Under the pieces are notes generated by a model. It worked only from the letters and a program-made list of their open reading frames with translations, was not told where the DNA came from and made no database searches. The position numbers were made by a program, and so were the translations under genes. Below, in pieces: positions 8,319 through 15,628 of a DNA stretch of 44,067 nucleotides. This DNA is from Rhodoferax sp. (lineage in GTDB: Bacteria > Pseudomonadota > Gammaproteobacteria > Burkholderiales > Burkholderiaceae_C), in the NCBI GenBank assembly GCA_030685025.1, contig JAUXWC010000166.1:1-44067 (forward strand), read 5' to 3'. The stretch's first letter is position 1; every line of letters starts with the position of its first letter.

Positions 8319-8824
8319 AACCCTTGCCCTGGCCACGCCTGCTTGGCCGCCGCATCGGGGCGGCGGGTTTTACCATGGTTGAGTTATTGGTGGTGATGGC
8401 CATCCTGGGCATCCTGGCCGCGGCCGTGATGCCGCTGGGCGAAACGCTGCTCAAGGCGCAGCGCGAGCGTGAACTGCGCCAGTCGCTGTGGGACATCCGC
8501 AATGCGATTGACGAGTACCAACGCGCCATGAGTGCGGGCGGTGCGCCCCTACCCATTGGTGTTTCGGGTTACCCCAGCAGCCTGCAAGTGCTGGTGCAAG
8601 GCGTACCCGACCCACGTGCCCAGGCGGGCAGCCAAACGCTGTATTTTTTGCGCCGCCTGCCACGCGACCCGATGGCCGACCCGGCCCTGCCAGCCGAGCA
8701 GACCTGGCGCTTGCGCAGTTATGCCTCGCCCCCCGACCAGCCGCGCCCGGGTGCCGATGTGTACGACGTGTCCTCGTCCTCCGACGCGCTGTCGCTGGAC
8801 GGTACACCCTATTCAAAATGGTGA
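8315..8824 (+). CDS. Type II secretion pseudopilin (GspG/GspH-like) 1
   Basis: This 169-residue protein has a prepilin leader ending GAAG, followed by FTMVELLVVMAILGILAAAVMP: cleavage between Gly and Phe, Glu at +5 and a hydrophobic helix of about 20 residues. The mature part has an alpha-helical stem (LRQSLWDIRNAIDEYQRAM) and a C-terminal globular domain (FLRRLPRDPMADP, WRLRSYASPPDQP). It should be processed by a prepilin peptidase encoded elsewhere and built into the periplasmic pseudopilus. The GspG-like spacing of the RDPM and WRLRSY motifs favours a major or GspG-class pilin. It overlaps the secretin stop by 4 bases (ATGA). Confidence 0.9.
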   Translation: MKPLPWPRLLGRRIGAAGFTMVELLVVMAILGILAAAVMPLGETLLKAQRERELRQSLWDIRNAIDEYQRAMSAGGAPLPIGVSGYPSSLQVLVQGVPDPRAQAGSQTLYFLRRLPRDPMADPALPAEQTWRLRSYASPPDQPRPGADVYDVSSSSDALSLDGTPYSKW

Positions 8825-8834
8825 GCCGAGCCCA

Positions 8835-9254
8835 ATGGTAAGCGCATTGCCCCCGCCCAGCCCACCCAAGCCGCATGCGTGGCCACGGCCGCGCGGCTTC
8901 ACGCTGATCGAGCTGTTGGTGGTGCTGACGGTGCTGGCCGTGCTGGCCGGCTTGATTGCGCCGCGCTACCTGGACCGGCTGGACGACGCGCGCGAAACCG
9001 TGCTGCGCCAGAACATCGTGGGGCTGCGCACCGCGCTGGACCAGTTCTACCGCGACAAGGCGCGTTACCCCAGCACGCTGGACGAACTGGTGGCCGAGCG
9101 CTACATCCGCGCGGTGCCGCTTGACCCGCTCACCGATCGCTTTGACACCTGGGTGCTGATCGCGCCCAAGGACGCGGGCAACCAGGGCGTGTTTGATGTC
9201 AAGAGCGGCGCCATCGGCCGCGCGCGCGACGGCACCGCGTACGCCAGTTGGTAG
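8835..9254 (+). CDS. GspG-like major pseudopilin 2
   Basis: This 139-residue prepilin has a leader ending PRG, then FTLIELLVVLTVLAVLAGLIAPRYLDRLD: Phe at +1, Glu at +5 and the typical hydrophobic stem. The helix (LRQNIVGLRTALDQFYRDKARYPSTLDELV) and the short C-terminal part (VPLDPLTDRFDTWVLIAPKD) closely match the GspG major pseudopilin, the usual main subunit of the pseudopilus. Starting at the ATG at 8835 gives a leader of about 22 residues and a gap of only 10 bases after the preceding stop. Open frame upstream of that ATG overlaps pseudopilin 1 and is not used. Confidence 0.9.
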   Translation: MVSALPPPSPPKPHAWPRPRGFTLIELLVVLTVLAVLAGLIAPRYLDRLDDARETVLRQNIVGLRTALDQFYRDKARYPSTLDELVAERYIRAVPLDPLTDRFDTWVLIAPKDAGNQGVFDVKSGAIGRARDGTAYASW

Positions 9255-9273
9255 GCCCGGCAAAGTACACACC

Positions 9274-9783
9274 ATGCCGCACCGCCCCACACCCCAGCAA
9301 GACGGCTTCACGCTGCTGGCGGTCATCGCCGCCATGCTGCTGCTGGCGCTGGCCAGCAACGGCGTGTTGACCTATGTGTCGCAACAGGCGCTGCGCGAGC
9401 GCGAGGCCGAGCTGCTGCGCGTGGGGCAGCTCTACGCCCAAGCGATTGGCGCCTACTACGAGGCCTCGCCCGGCAGTATCAAGCGCTGGCCGCGCGCGCT
9501 GGAGGACCTGGTGGAGGACCCACGTTTTGTGGGCATCAAGCGCCACCTGCGCCAGGTCTATGTAGACCCCATGACCCGTTCCCCCCACTGGGGGCTGGTG
9601 ATTGCGGTGGACGGTGGACTGGCCGGGGTCCATAGCTTGAGCGAAGCGGCGCCGATTCGCAGCGGCGCGATGCAACTGGGCGCCCTCACCCTGCCAGCGG
9701 CTCGCCGTTATGCCGACTGGCAGTTTGTCTACCAACCCGCACCCGCGTCGGCGTCGCGGACGCCGGCCCTGACGCCACGCTAA
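9274..9783 (+). CDS. Minor pseudopilin 3, lacking Glu5
   Basis: This 169-residue protein has a prepilin-type N-terminus: leader ending QQDG, then FTLLAVIAAMLLLALASNGVL, followed by an amphipathic stem (REREAELLRVGQLYAQAIGAYYEASPG) and a globular domain (RHLRQVYVDPMTRSPHWGLVI). Position +5 of the predicted mature protein is Ala, not the conserved Glu. Absence of Glu5 is known for the GspK-type tip pseudopilin, which needs no charge pairing with a preceding subunit, although GspK is usually larger. A tip or initiating role is inference. It starts 19 bases after pseudopilin 2 and ends 3 bases before gspF. Confidence 0.85.
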   Translation: MPHRPTPQQDGFTLLAVIAAMLLLALASNGVLTYVSQQALREREAELLRVGQLYAQAIGAYYEASPGSIKRWPRALEDLVEDPRFVGIKRHLRQVYVDPMTRSPHWGLVIAVDGGLAGVHSLSEAAPIRSGAMQLGALTLPAARRYADWQFVYQPAPASASRTPALTPR

Positions 9784-9786
9784 GCC

Positions 9787-10980
9787 ATGCAATTCAAGGT
9801 ACGCAGCGTGGGCCGAGGCGAGCCGAGTGTGCGACAGCAGGTGCTGGAGGCCCCCGACGAGGGCGCGCTGCGGCTGCGCCTGGCACAGGCCGGCCAAACC
9901 GTGCTAAGCGTGCAGCCGCTGGCCAAACGCTGGGCCATGCCACAACGCGCGGCGCGCAACCGCTACCCGGTGTTTTGCCGCGAAGTGCGCACGCTGATCC
10001 AGGCCGGCATGACGATTGTGGAGGCGGTCGACACCTTGTCGGCCCGCGCCGGCATGGAGGGGCGCAGCGACAACCTGTCGGCCGAGCTGCTGGTGCGCCT
10101 GCAGCAGGGCCAGGCCCTGTCGGCCGCCCTGGCGGCGCTGCCCGACACGCCGGTGGTGCTGATCGCCGCGGTGCGCGCCGGTGAGCGCACCAGCAACCTG
10201 GTGGAGGCGCTGGACGACTACCTGCGCTACGACACCTTGATTGCGCAACTGCGGCGCAAACTGGTCAGCGCGGCGATCTACCCGTCGCTGGTGACGGGGT
10301 TGGGCGTGGCGATTTCCATTTTTTTGCTGATGGTGGTCATGCCCAACTTTGCCCGCATGTACGACAACCTGCGTGGCCCGGCCACCGGCCGCACCGCGCT
10401 GATGATTGCCATCAGCCAGTTCATGAGCCAGCACCGCGCCGAGGTGCTGATCGCGCTGCTGCTGCTGGCGACCGCTCTGGTGCTGTGGATTCGCAGTGGT
10501 GAGGCCAAACGCCTGCTGCTGCGCCTGGGCCAGAGCAACGCCTGGCTGCGCCGGCGCATCGAAGACTTTGAGTTGGCCATGATGTACCAGGCGCTGGCCC
10601 TGCTGCTCAAAGGCGGCTACCCGATGATCGAGGCCATGACGGTGGCCACGCAGTCGGCCTTGTCGCAGCGCCTGCGCGCCGCACTGTGCCAGGCCCGCGC
10701 GCTGGTGGAACGCGGTGGCGCGGTGTCGCAAGCGCTGGCCAGCGCGCAACTGTGCGACGAGGTTGGGCGGCGCTTGATGGCGGCGGCCGAACGCAACGGG
10801 GATTTTCATGTGGCGGCCGATGTGGTGGCACAGTTGCATGGCGAACGGTTTGAGCTGTTCGTGGAGCGGGTCACGCGTGTGATCGAGCCGGTGCTGCTAC
10901 TGAGCGTGGCACTGATGGTCGGCGCGATTGTGATCACCATGTACCTGCCGGTGTTTGACATGGCCACCCGATTACGCTGA
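9787..10980 (+). CDS. GspF/PilC-like inner-membrane platform protein
   Basis: This 397-residue polytopic protein has two T2SSF domains, at about residues 65-190 (FCREVRTLIQAGMTIVEAVDTLS ... VVLIAAVRAGERTSNLVEAL) and 265-390 (MMYQALALLLKGGYPMIEAMTVA ... EVGRRLMAAAERNGDF). Transmembrane helices lie near residues 175-195, 215-235 and at the C-terminus (VLLLSVALMVGAIVITMYLPVF). GspF/PilC forms the inner-membrane platform on which the ATPase acts to extrude pilin subunits. It lies between the pseudopilins and the ATPase gene. There is no strong ribosome binding site, so translation is probably coupled to the upstream gene, whose stop is 3 bases away. Confidence 0.92.
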   Translation: MQFKVRSVGRGEPSVRQQVLEAPDEGALRLRLAQAGQTVLSVQPLAKRWAMPQRAARNRYPVFCREVRTLIQAGMTIVEAVDTLSARAGMEGRSDNLSAELLVRLQQGQALSAALAALPDTPVVLIAAVRAGERTSNLVEALDDYLRYDTLIAQLRRKLVSAAIYPSLVTGLGVAISIFLLMVVMPNFARMYDNLRGPATGRTALMIAISQFMSQHRAEVLIALLLLATALVLWIRSGEAKRLLLRLGQSNAWLRRRIEDFELAMMYQALALLLKGGYPMIEAMTVATQSALSQRLRAALCQARALVERGGAVSQALASAQLCDEVGRRLMAAAERNGDFHVAADVVAQLHGERFELFVERVTRVIEPVLLLSVALMVGAIVITMYLPVFDMATRLR

Positions 10981-10988
10981 GCCCAGCA

Positions 10989-12671
10989 ATGAACACCTTA
11001 GCCCACCCCTTGGATGCAGCGCTGCTGCAACTGCGCCCGCAACGCTGCGAAGACGGCCAACTGTGGCTGGGCCTGCTGGACGCGCTCAAACTAAGCGAAA
11101 CCGAACTGACACGGCTGTTGCGCGCGCAACACGGCGTGGAGGTGATCACGGAAGATGCCTGGCCCAACATTCGGAGGCTGGAGTCGGCCCTCAACCCAAA
11201 CCCAGCACCTGTCGTCCCGGACTCGATCCGGGATCCATGGATTGCGAATCAAGCCCGCAATGACAACCCCCGTTGCTTGTCAGTGTGGGTGGAACTCGCA
11301 GGCAAACCGCTGTTGCTGTGTGATGACCCGTGGCACGGCGACGCCATTGTGGCGCTGAGCCGCCGTGCCGGCGCCTGCCTGGCCTTGGCGCGCCCAAGTC
11401 AAATCCAACGGTTGCAAGCGCACGCGCCGGCGGCAGAGGCGGCAGCGGCCAAACCTGGCTCCACCTCAAACACCACCGACAGCCTGGACAATTCCGCCGT
11501 GGTGCAGTTTGTCGACCAGGCGGTCATCCATGCCTATGCGGATGGCGCCAGCGACATTCACTTCGAGACCGACCGCCGGGGCGTGGGCATCAAGTACCGG
11601 CTTGATGGCGTGATGGCCCCCGGCGAGCGACTGGCTGACCCGCAGCGCGCTGAAGAGGTGATCTCGCGCATCAAGGTGATGGCGCAGCTTGACATCACCG
11701 AGCGCCGCCGCCCGCAGGACGGGCGCATCCACTGGAGCCGCCCCGGCCACGACGCGATTGACCTGCGCGTGTCCATCATGCCCAGCATCTTTGGTGAGGA
11801 CGCGGTGCTGCGCCTGCTCGACAAGGCCCAGTTGCGCCAGAACGAGGCCAGCATGTCGCTCGACGTGTTGGGTTTTGATGCGGCGGTGGCCGACACCATT
11901 CGCGCCCTGGCGGCGCGGCCGCACGGCATGCTGCTGATCACCGGCCCCACCGGCAGCGGCAAGACCACCACCATCTATGCCGCGCTGACCGAGGTCAACA
12001 ATGGGCTGGAGAAGATCGTCACGATCGAGGACCCGGTGGAATACGAGCTGCCGGGGGTGCTGCAGATTCCGGTCAACGAGCAAAAGGGCCTGACCTTTGC
12101 CACCGGCCTGCGCTCGATCTTGCGGCACGACCCGGACAAGATTCTGGTGGGCGAGATTCGAGATGCCGAAACGGCGGAGATTGCGGTGCAGTCGTCGCTG
12201 ACCGGGCACCTGGTGTTTACCACCGTGCACGCCAACAGCCTGTTTGATGTACTGGGGCGCTTTCAGCACTTTGGCATTGACCCGTTCGGACTGGCCTCTG
12301 CCGTCAACGGCGTGGTGGTGCAACGCCTGTTGCGCAAGTTGTGCCCGCACTGCAGCGGCTGGCGCGCCAGCACGGCGGCCGAACAAGCCAAACTGGCCGC
12401 GCTGGGCCTGCCGGCCTTGGCGCGTCTGCCGACCGCCCCGGGTTGCGCGCAGTGCCGCCACACCGGCTACAAGGGCCGCTTTGTGGTGGCCGAAGTGCAC
12501 GAACTGAGTGACGCGGTGCGTGACCTGATTGTGCGCAAACCGGCCATGTCGGAGCTTAAGAGCTTGGTCTACCACGACCCGTCCATGCGGCTGCTGGCGC
12601 AGGCGCTGGCCAAGGTTGAACAAGGCAAAACCAGCATCGAGGAGGTGGCCCGTGTGGTCGGTCTGGTCTGA
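10989..12671 (+). CDS. GspE/PilB-type secretion ATPase, with an in-frame repeat insertion
   Basis: This 560-residue protein is the motor ATPase of the system. Residues about 1-150 form the N-terminal region. The conserved RecA-like core carries the Walker A motif GPTGSGKTTT (about residue 319), an Asp box (TIEDPVEYELPGVLQI), the Walker B motif ILVGEIRDAETAEIA and the His box LTGHLVFTTVHANS. A four-cysteine zinc-binding module follows (LCPHC ... GCAQCRHTGYKG), as in GspE and PilB. Residues 75-92 are encoded by a palindromic repeat inserted in frame (described separately) and should not be part of the original fold. The gene starts 8 bases after gspF and overlaps the next gene by 20 bases. Confidence 0.93.
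   Translation: MNTLAHPLDAALLQLRPQRCEDGQLWLGLLDALKLSETELTRLLRAQHGVEVITEDAWPNIRRLESALNPNPAPVVPDSIRDPWIANQARNDNPRCLSVWVELAGKPLLLCDDPWHGDAIVALSRRAGACLALARPSQIQRLQAHAPAAEAAAAKPGSTSNTTDSLDNSAVVQFVDQAVIHAYADGASDIHFETDRRGVGIKYRLDGVMAPGERLADPQRAEEVISRIKVMAQLDITERRRPQDGRIHWSRPGHDAIDLRVSIMPSIFGEDAVLRLLDKAQLRQNEASMSLDVLGFDAAVADTIRALAARPHGMLLITGPTGSGKTTTIYAALTEVNNGLEKIVTIEDPVEYELPGVLQIPVNEQKGLTFATGLRSILRHDPDKILVGEIRDAETAEIAVQSSLTGHLVFTTVHANSLFDVLGRFQHFGIDPFGLASAVNGVVVQRLLRKLCPHCSGWRASTAAEQAKLAALGLPALARLPTAPGCAQCRHTGYKGRFVVAEVHELSDAVRDLIVRKPAMSELKSLVYHDPSMRLLAQALAKVEQGKTSIEEVARVVGLV
11211..11264 (+). repeat. 54-bp palindromic element inserted in frame in gspE
   Basis: The sequence is an imperfect palindrome centred exactly on CCATGG (11235-11240): the two 27-base arms match at 19 of 27 positions. 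Each arm also contains its own smaller inverted repeat (CCCGGACTCGATCCGGG on the left, TTGCGAATCAAGCCCGCAA on the right). It is exactly 18 codons long and starts at codon 75, so the reading frame of gspE is kept and residues VVPDSIRDPWIANQARND are added. The sequence resembles the dispersed GTCATTGCGGGCTTGA... intergenic repeats of proteobacteria and recalls Rickettsia palindromic elements inside genes. Confidence 0.85.
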
Positions 12672-13362
12672 GCCGGTGTACCTCTACCTGGGGCAAAGCC
12701 TGGCCCTGGTGCAGGCCGCCAGGCAGCCCACGGTGGTATTGCGCCCCAGCGCGACGCTGCCACTGGAGCGTGTGTTGCAACAGGTCGGCGAGCACCTGCC
12801 CCGCGCCAGCCGGCTGCACGTCAGCCTGAGTGGCGCCTTGTGCCCGGCCTTTGATGTGGCGCTGCCCCAAGGCGTGCGGCGCTGGCACGAACGCCAAGCG
12901 ATTGCCCAACACTGGGTGGCCGACAGCCTGGGTTTGGCCACCGGCGAATTGCTGTGTGAACTTGATGCCCGAGCCGCTGGCCTGGGGGCCGCCCTGCCCA
13001 CCGCCACCCTGGCCGCATTGCAGCAATGGGCAAAGGCGCAGGGCCACCGCATCGGCGCGCTGCAACCCTTGTGGGCCCAGGCCACGCAATGTGCTGCGGC
13101 GGCCCAAGCCGGCGTGCGGGGCGTGCTGGTGCAAGAGCCCGACGCCGTCACCGTGCTGGCCGAACCTGGTAACGGCACCGTGCAGACGCTGAGCCTGCCT
13201 GGCGCGCCCAATGCCACAGCGGTGGCGACACGCCTGGCGCAGTGGCAAGTCAGCATGGGCTTGACCAGCGACCGATTCATCCGGCTCGGCTTCGATGCCA
13301 AGACCCAAACCATCATGGGCGACGGCCCGCAAGCTTGGCGCCCACATTGGTACAAGTTATGA
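12652..13362 (+). CDS. PilM/GspL-like assembly protein (divergent)
   Basis: This 236-residue protein is read from a GTG start with GGAGG 6 bases upstream, inside the last codons of gspE. The beginning (VWSVWSEPVYLYLGQSLALVQ) and alternating beta/alpha pattern suggest part of an actin-like fold, as in PilM or the cytoplasmic part of GspL. No transmembrane segment is seen. Its position just before a PilN-like gene supports the PilM/GspL role: coupling the ATPase to the PilN/PilO membrane pair. It is shorter than PilM (about 350 residues) and no ATP-binding motif is obvious, so sequence evidence alone is weak. Confidence 0.6.
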   Translation: MWSVWSEPVYLYLGQSLALVQAARQPTVVLRPSATLPLERVLQQVGEHLPRASRLHVSLSGALCPAFDVALPQGVRRWHERQAIAQHWVADSLGLATGELLCELDARAAGLGAALPTATLAALQQWAKAQGHRIGALQPLWAQATQCAAAAQAGVRGVLVQEPDAVTVLAEPGNGTVQTLSLPGAPNATAVATRLAQWQVSMGLTSDRFIRLGFDAKTQTIMGDGPQAWRPHWYKL

Positions 13363-13892
13363 AGCCGGTGCGGATTGACTTTATCCCCGATCAACGCTGG
13401 CGCACGCTGTGGGCCGTGGCGCTGCTGCTGGCCCTGTTTATGCTGAGCGCCGCTGGCTGGCGGGCCTGGCAGACGTGGAAATCGACCCAAGCACTGCAAA
13501 GCCAGATCGCGCTGGCCCAACACCAAGCACAACCACTGCAAGCCCAACTGAACCCACCGGCCAACCCGCGCCACGACAGCCTGGCGCAGGCGGCCAGGCT
13601 GCTGCGACAAGACCTGGGCAAAGCCTTTGCCATGATCGAGAACCTGAAGGAAGAAGGCGTGCGCCTGCGCGCGGTCAACCTGGACGCGAACTCGGGCACG
13701 CTGCAGTTGGAATACGAGATCGACACCCTGGCGCGCGCCGCCACGGTAACGGCGCTGCTGAACGCAGGTTACGAGACCCGGCCCTGGCGGCTGGAGAGTG
13801 TGGGGGCAGCGCTCGGCGGCAGCCCGGCTGCGCTGGCGGCGCCAACGACAGGGATGAGGGCCTTGTGGGTGACGCAGTTGGAGCGGCTGTGA
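13359..13892 (+). CDS. PilN-like inner-membrane assembly protein
   Basis: This 177-residue protein has a short cytoplasmic tail with the PilN-type start (MKPVRIDFIPDQRWR), one transmembrane helix (LWAVALLLALFMLSAAGW, about residues 16-33), a coiled-coil-like stretch rich in Gln (LQSQIALAQHQAQPLQAQL) and a periplasmic alpha/beta domain (VRLRAVNLDANSGTLQLEYEID). PilN binds PilM through its tail and PilO through its periplasmic domain. It overlaps the preceding gene by 4 bases and is the last gene of the operon. The PilM/PilN pair is at the end and PilO/PilP/secretin at the beginning, a rearranged order compared with pilMNOPQ. Confidence 0.82.
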   Translation: MKPVRIDFIPDQRWRTLWAVALLLALFMLSAAGWRAWQTWKSTQALQSQIALAQHQAQPLQAQLNPPANPRHDSLAQAARLLRQDLGKAFAMIENLKEEGVRLRAVNLDANSGTLQLEYEIDTLARAATVTALLNAGYETRPWRLESVGAALGGSPAALAAPTTGMRALWVTQLERL

Positions 13893-13941
13893 GGCTTACG
13901 CCTTCTCCGCTGACGCCGCCCTTGCTCCTACCATGAATCGC

Positions 13942-13963
13942 AGTCCCATTTTGGGACTACAAT
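13942..13963 (+). promoter_or_regulatory. Promoter and palindromic operator of the HigBA-type module
   Basis: A perfect inverted repeat AGTCCCA-TTT-TGGGACT (13942-13958) directly abuts and shares one base with a -10 box TACAAT (13958-13963). The toxin ATG begins at 13970, about where transcription should start, so the toxin mRNA would have almost no leader. No good -35 box is seen. The palindrome is the expected binding site for the antitoxin's helix-turn-helix domain, which represses its own operon in HigBA systems. That binding is inference. Confidence 0.7.
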
Positions 13964-13969
13964 ACAGCC

Positions 13970-14272
13970 ATGCACATCGTTTCAGTCCCGCCATTGCGGA
14001 ACTTTGCCATCAAACATCCCGACGCGAAGCAAGCGGTTTTGGCTTGGTGTGACGAAGTCAAGAAGGCCCGATGGAAGCAGCCTGCTGACATCAAGGCGCA
14101 CTACGCCAACGCCAGCATTCTGAAGAACCGCCGCGTGGTCTTTAACCTCAAAGGCAACGAATATCGGCTTATCGTTGCGGTCGCCTACAACGTGGGCTTT
14201 GTGTACGTGAAGTTCATTGGCACTCATGCGCAGTATGACGCCGTGGATGCCAACACAGTTGAGCAGTTTTGA
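13970..14272 (+). CDS. higB: HigB-family mRNA interferase toxin
   Basis: This 100-residue protein (MHIVSVPPLRNFAIKHPDAKQ ... WKQPADIKAHYANASILKNRRVVFNLKGNEYRLIVAVAYN) matches the HigB toxin family, a RelE-fold ribosome-dependent mRNA endonuclease. Typical features are the W-x-x-P-x-D-I-K-x-x-Y region, the NRRVVFNLKGN-Y-RLI strand and the FVYVKFIGTH-x-Y-D C-terminus. The toxin gene comes first, as in classic higBA. There is no ribosome binding site before the ATG; the message is probably leaderless. The antitoxin gene starts 11 bases after its stop. The full-length frame and conserved core suggest an active toxin. Confidence 0.9.
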   Translation: MHIVSVPPLRNFAIKHPDAKQAVLAWCDEVKKARWKQPADIKAHYANASILKNRRVVFNLKGNEYRLIVAVAYNVGFVYVKFIGTHAQYDAVDANTVEQF

Positions 14273-14283
14273 AGGATTTCTCC

Positions 14284-14655
14284 ATGGACATTCGCCCCAT
14301 CCACACCAAGGCCGACTACCGGGCGGCGCTCAAAATTGTTTCTGCTTTGGTCGACGCAGACCCAAAACGAGGCACGCCAGAGGCGGACCGCCTCGAAGTA
14401 CTGGGAACGCTTTTAGAGGCCTACGAGGCTCGGCACTACCCGCTGGAGTTGCCTGACCCTATCGAGGCCATCAAGTTCCGTATGGAACAGCAGGGCTTGA
14501 GCGCCAAAGACCTCACTCCGATGATTGGCGGTTTGAACCGCGTCTATGAGGTACTCAACCGCAAGCGACCCTTGAGCATTGCCATGGTGCGGCGCTTGAA
14601 TTCGAGCCTGGGCATTTCTGCAGAGTGTTTGATTCGTGAGGCTGCGGAAATTTAG
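14284..14655 (+). CDS. higA: HigA-family antitoxin with HTH domain
   Basis: This 123-residue protein has an N-terminal region (IRPIHTKADYRAALKIVSALVDADPKRGTPEADRLEVLGTLLEAYE) and a C-terminal HTH/XRE-type domain (IKFRMEQQGLSAKDLTPMIGGLNRVYEVLNRKRPLSIAMVRRLNSSLGISAECLI). Both are typical of HigA antitoxins that neutralise HigB and repress the operon. The ATG at 14284 is preferred because GAAGGA lies 7 bases upstream; a TTG at 14269 overlapping the toxin stop is the alternative. The strong site here, compared with none for the toxin, would favour an excess of antitoxin. Confidence 0.92.
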   Translation: MDIRPIHTKADYRAALKIVSALVDADPKRGTPEADRLEVLGTLLEAYEARHYPLELPDPIEAIKFRMEQQGLSAKDLTPMIGGLNRVYEVLNRKRPLSIAMVRRLNSSLGISAECLIREAAEI

Positions 14656-14793
14656 GTGCCCCAGTCGTACCCACCGACAAGGGTAAACGCCAACGCGCCT
14701 CACCGGCCGGAATGGGCCCGCAGGCCCCTAAAATCGGCCTTCTCGTTACACGCTGGGCCACGCTGGACCTGATGAACCGAATAAGGACACTTC

Positions 14794-15561
14794 ATGAAAA
14801 AACTCACCCTTTGCCTGGCCCTGGCTACCCTGGCCACTGTGGTCGGCGCCCAAACCAAAGAACTCAAGGTCGCCATCGACGCCACCTACGAGCCCTTTAC
14901 CTTCAAGACCGCCGATGGCAAACCGACCGGCTTTGATGTCGACATCGCGCTGGCGCTGTGCGAGCAAATCAAACGCAAGTGCGTGTTCGTCGAGCAGGTG
15001 TGGGACAGCATGATTCCGGGCCTGCAGGCCAAGAAGTACGACGTGATCATCAGTTCCATGTCGATCACGGAAGACCGGCTCAAGGCGATTGATTTCACCG
15101 ACAAGTACTACAACACGCCGACCAAGATTGTTGTGAAGAACGACATCAAGTTCACCGACATCACCTCCCTCAAGGGCAAGAAGATTGGCGTTCTGAAGGG
15201 GAGCGTGCAGGAGAAATACGCCATGGGTGAACTCAAGCCCGTTGGTGTGGTCGTGACACCCTACGAGGCGCAGGACCAGGTGTACCTGGACATCAAGTCC
15301 GGGCGGCTCGATGGCACGGTGGCCGACGTGGTGGAAGTCAACGGCGGCTTCTTGAGCAAACCCGAGGGCAAGAACTATGGCTATGTCGGCCCCGAGTTGA
15401 CCAATCCCAAATACTTCGGTACGGGTGCGGGCATCGGTCTGCGCAAGGGCGAGGCGGTATTGAAGGGCGAGCTCAACGCGGCGATCAAGACCATCCGCGC
15501 CAACGGCACCTACAAACGGCTCAACAACAAGTATTTCAAGATCGACGTTTACGGCAGTTGA
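14794..15561 (+). CDS. Periplasmic amino-acid ABC transporter binding protein
   Basis: This 255-residue protein has a signal peptide (MKKLTLCLALATLATVVGAQ) followed by a type 3 solute-binding domain: LKVAIDATYEPFTFKTADGK, FDVDIALALCEQIKRKCVF, IPGLQAKKYDVIISSMSIT and RLKAIDFTDKYYNTP. These are the hallmarks of HisJ/ArtJ/LAO-type binding proteins for basic or polar amino acids. AAGGA stands 6 bases before the ATG. The two permease genes downstream complete the membrane part of the importer. The substrate cannot be fixed from sequence; a lysine/arginine/ornithine or histidine-like ligand is typical of this group. Confidence 0.93.
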   Translation: MKKLTLCLALATLATVVGAQTKELKVAIDATYEPFTFKTADGKPTGFDVDIALALCEQIKRKCVFVEQVWDSMIPGLQAKKYDVIISSMSITEDRLKAIDFTDKYYNTPTKIVVKNDIKFTDITSLKGKKIGVLKGSVQEKYAMGELKPVGVVVTPYEAQDQVYLDIKSGRLDGTVADVVEVNGGFLSKPEGKNYGYVGPELTNPKYFGTGAGIGLRKGEAVLKGELNAAIKTIRANGTYKRLNNKYFKIDVYGS

Positions 15562-15628
15562 TCAGCGTTCAACACACCCGGGCCAAGGCCCCCCGTCGAC
15601 CTGGCCTGAGTTGCCTGCCTGATCTCCC

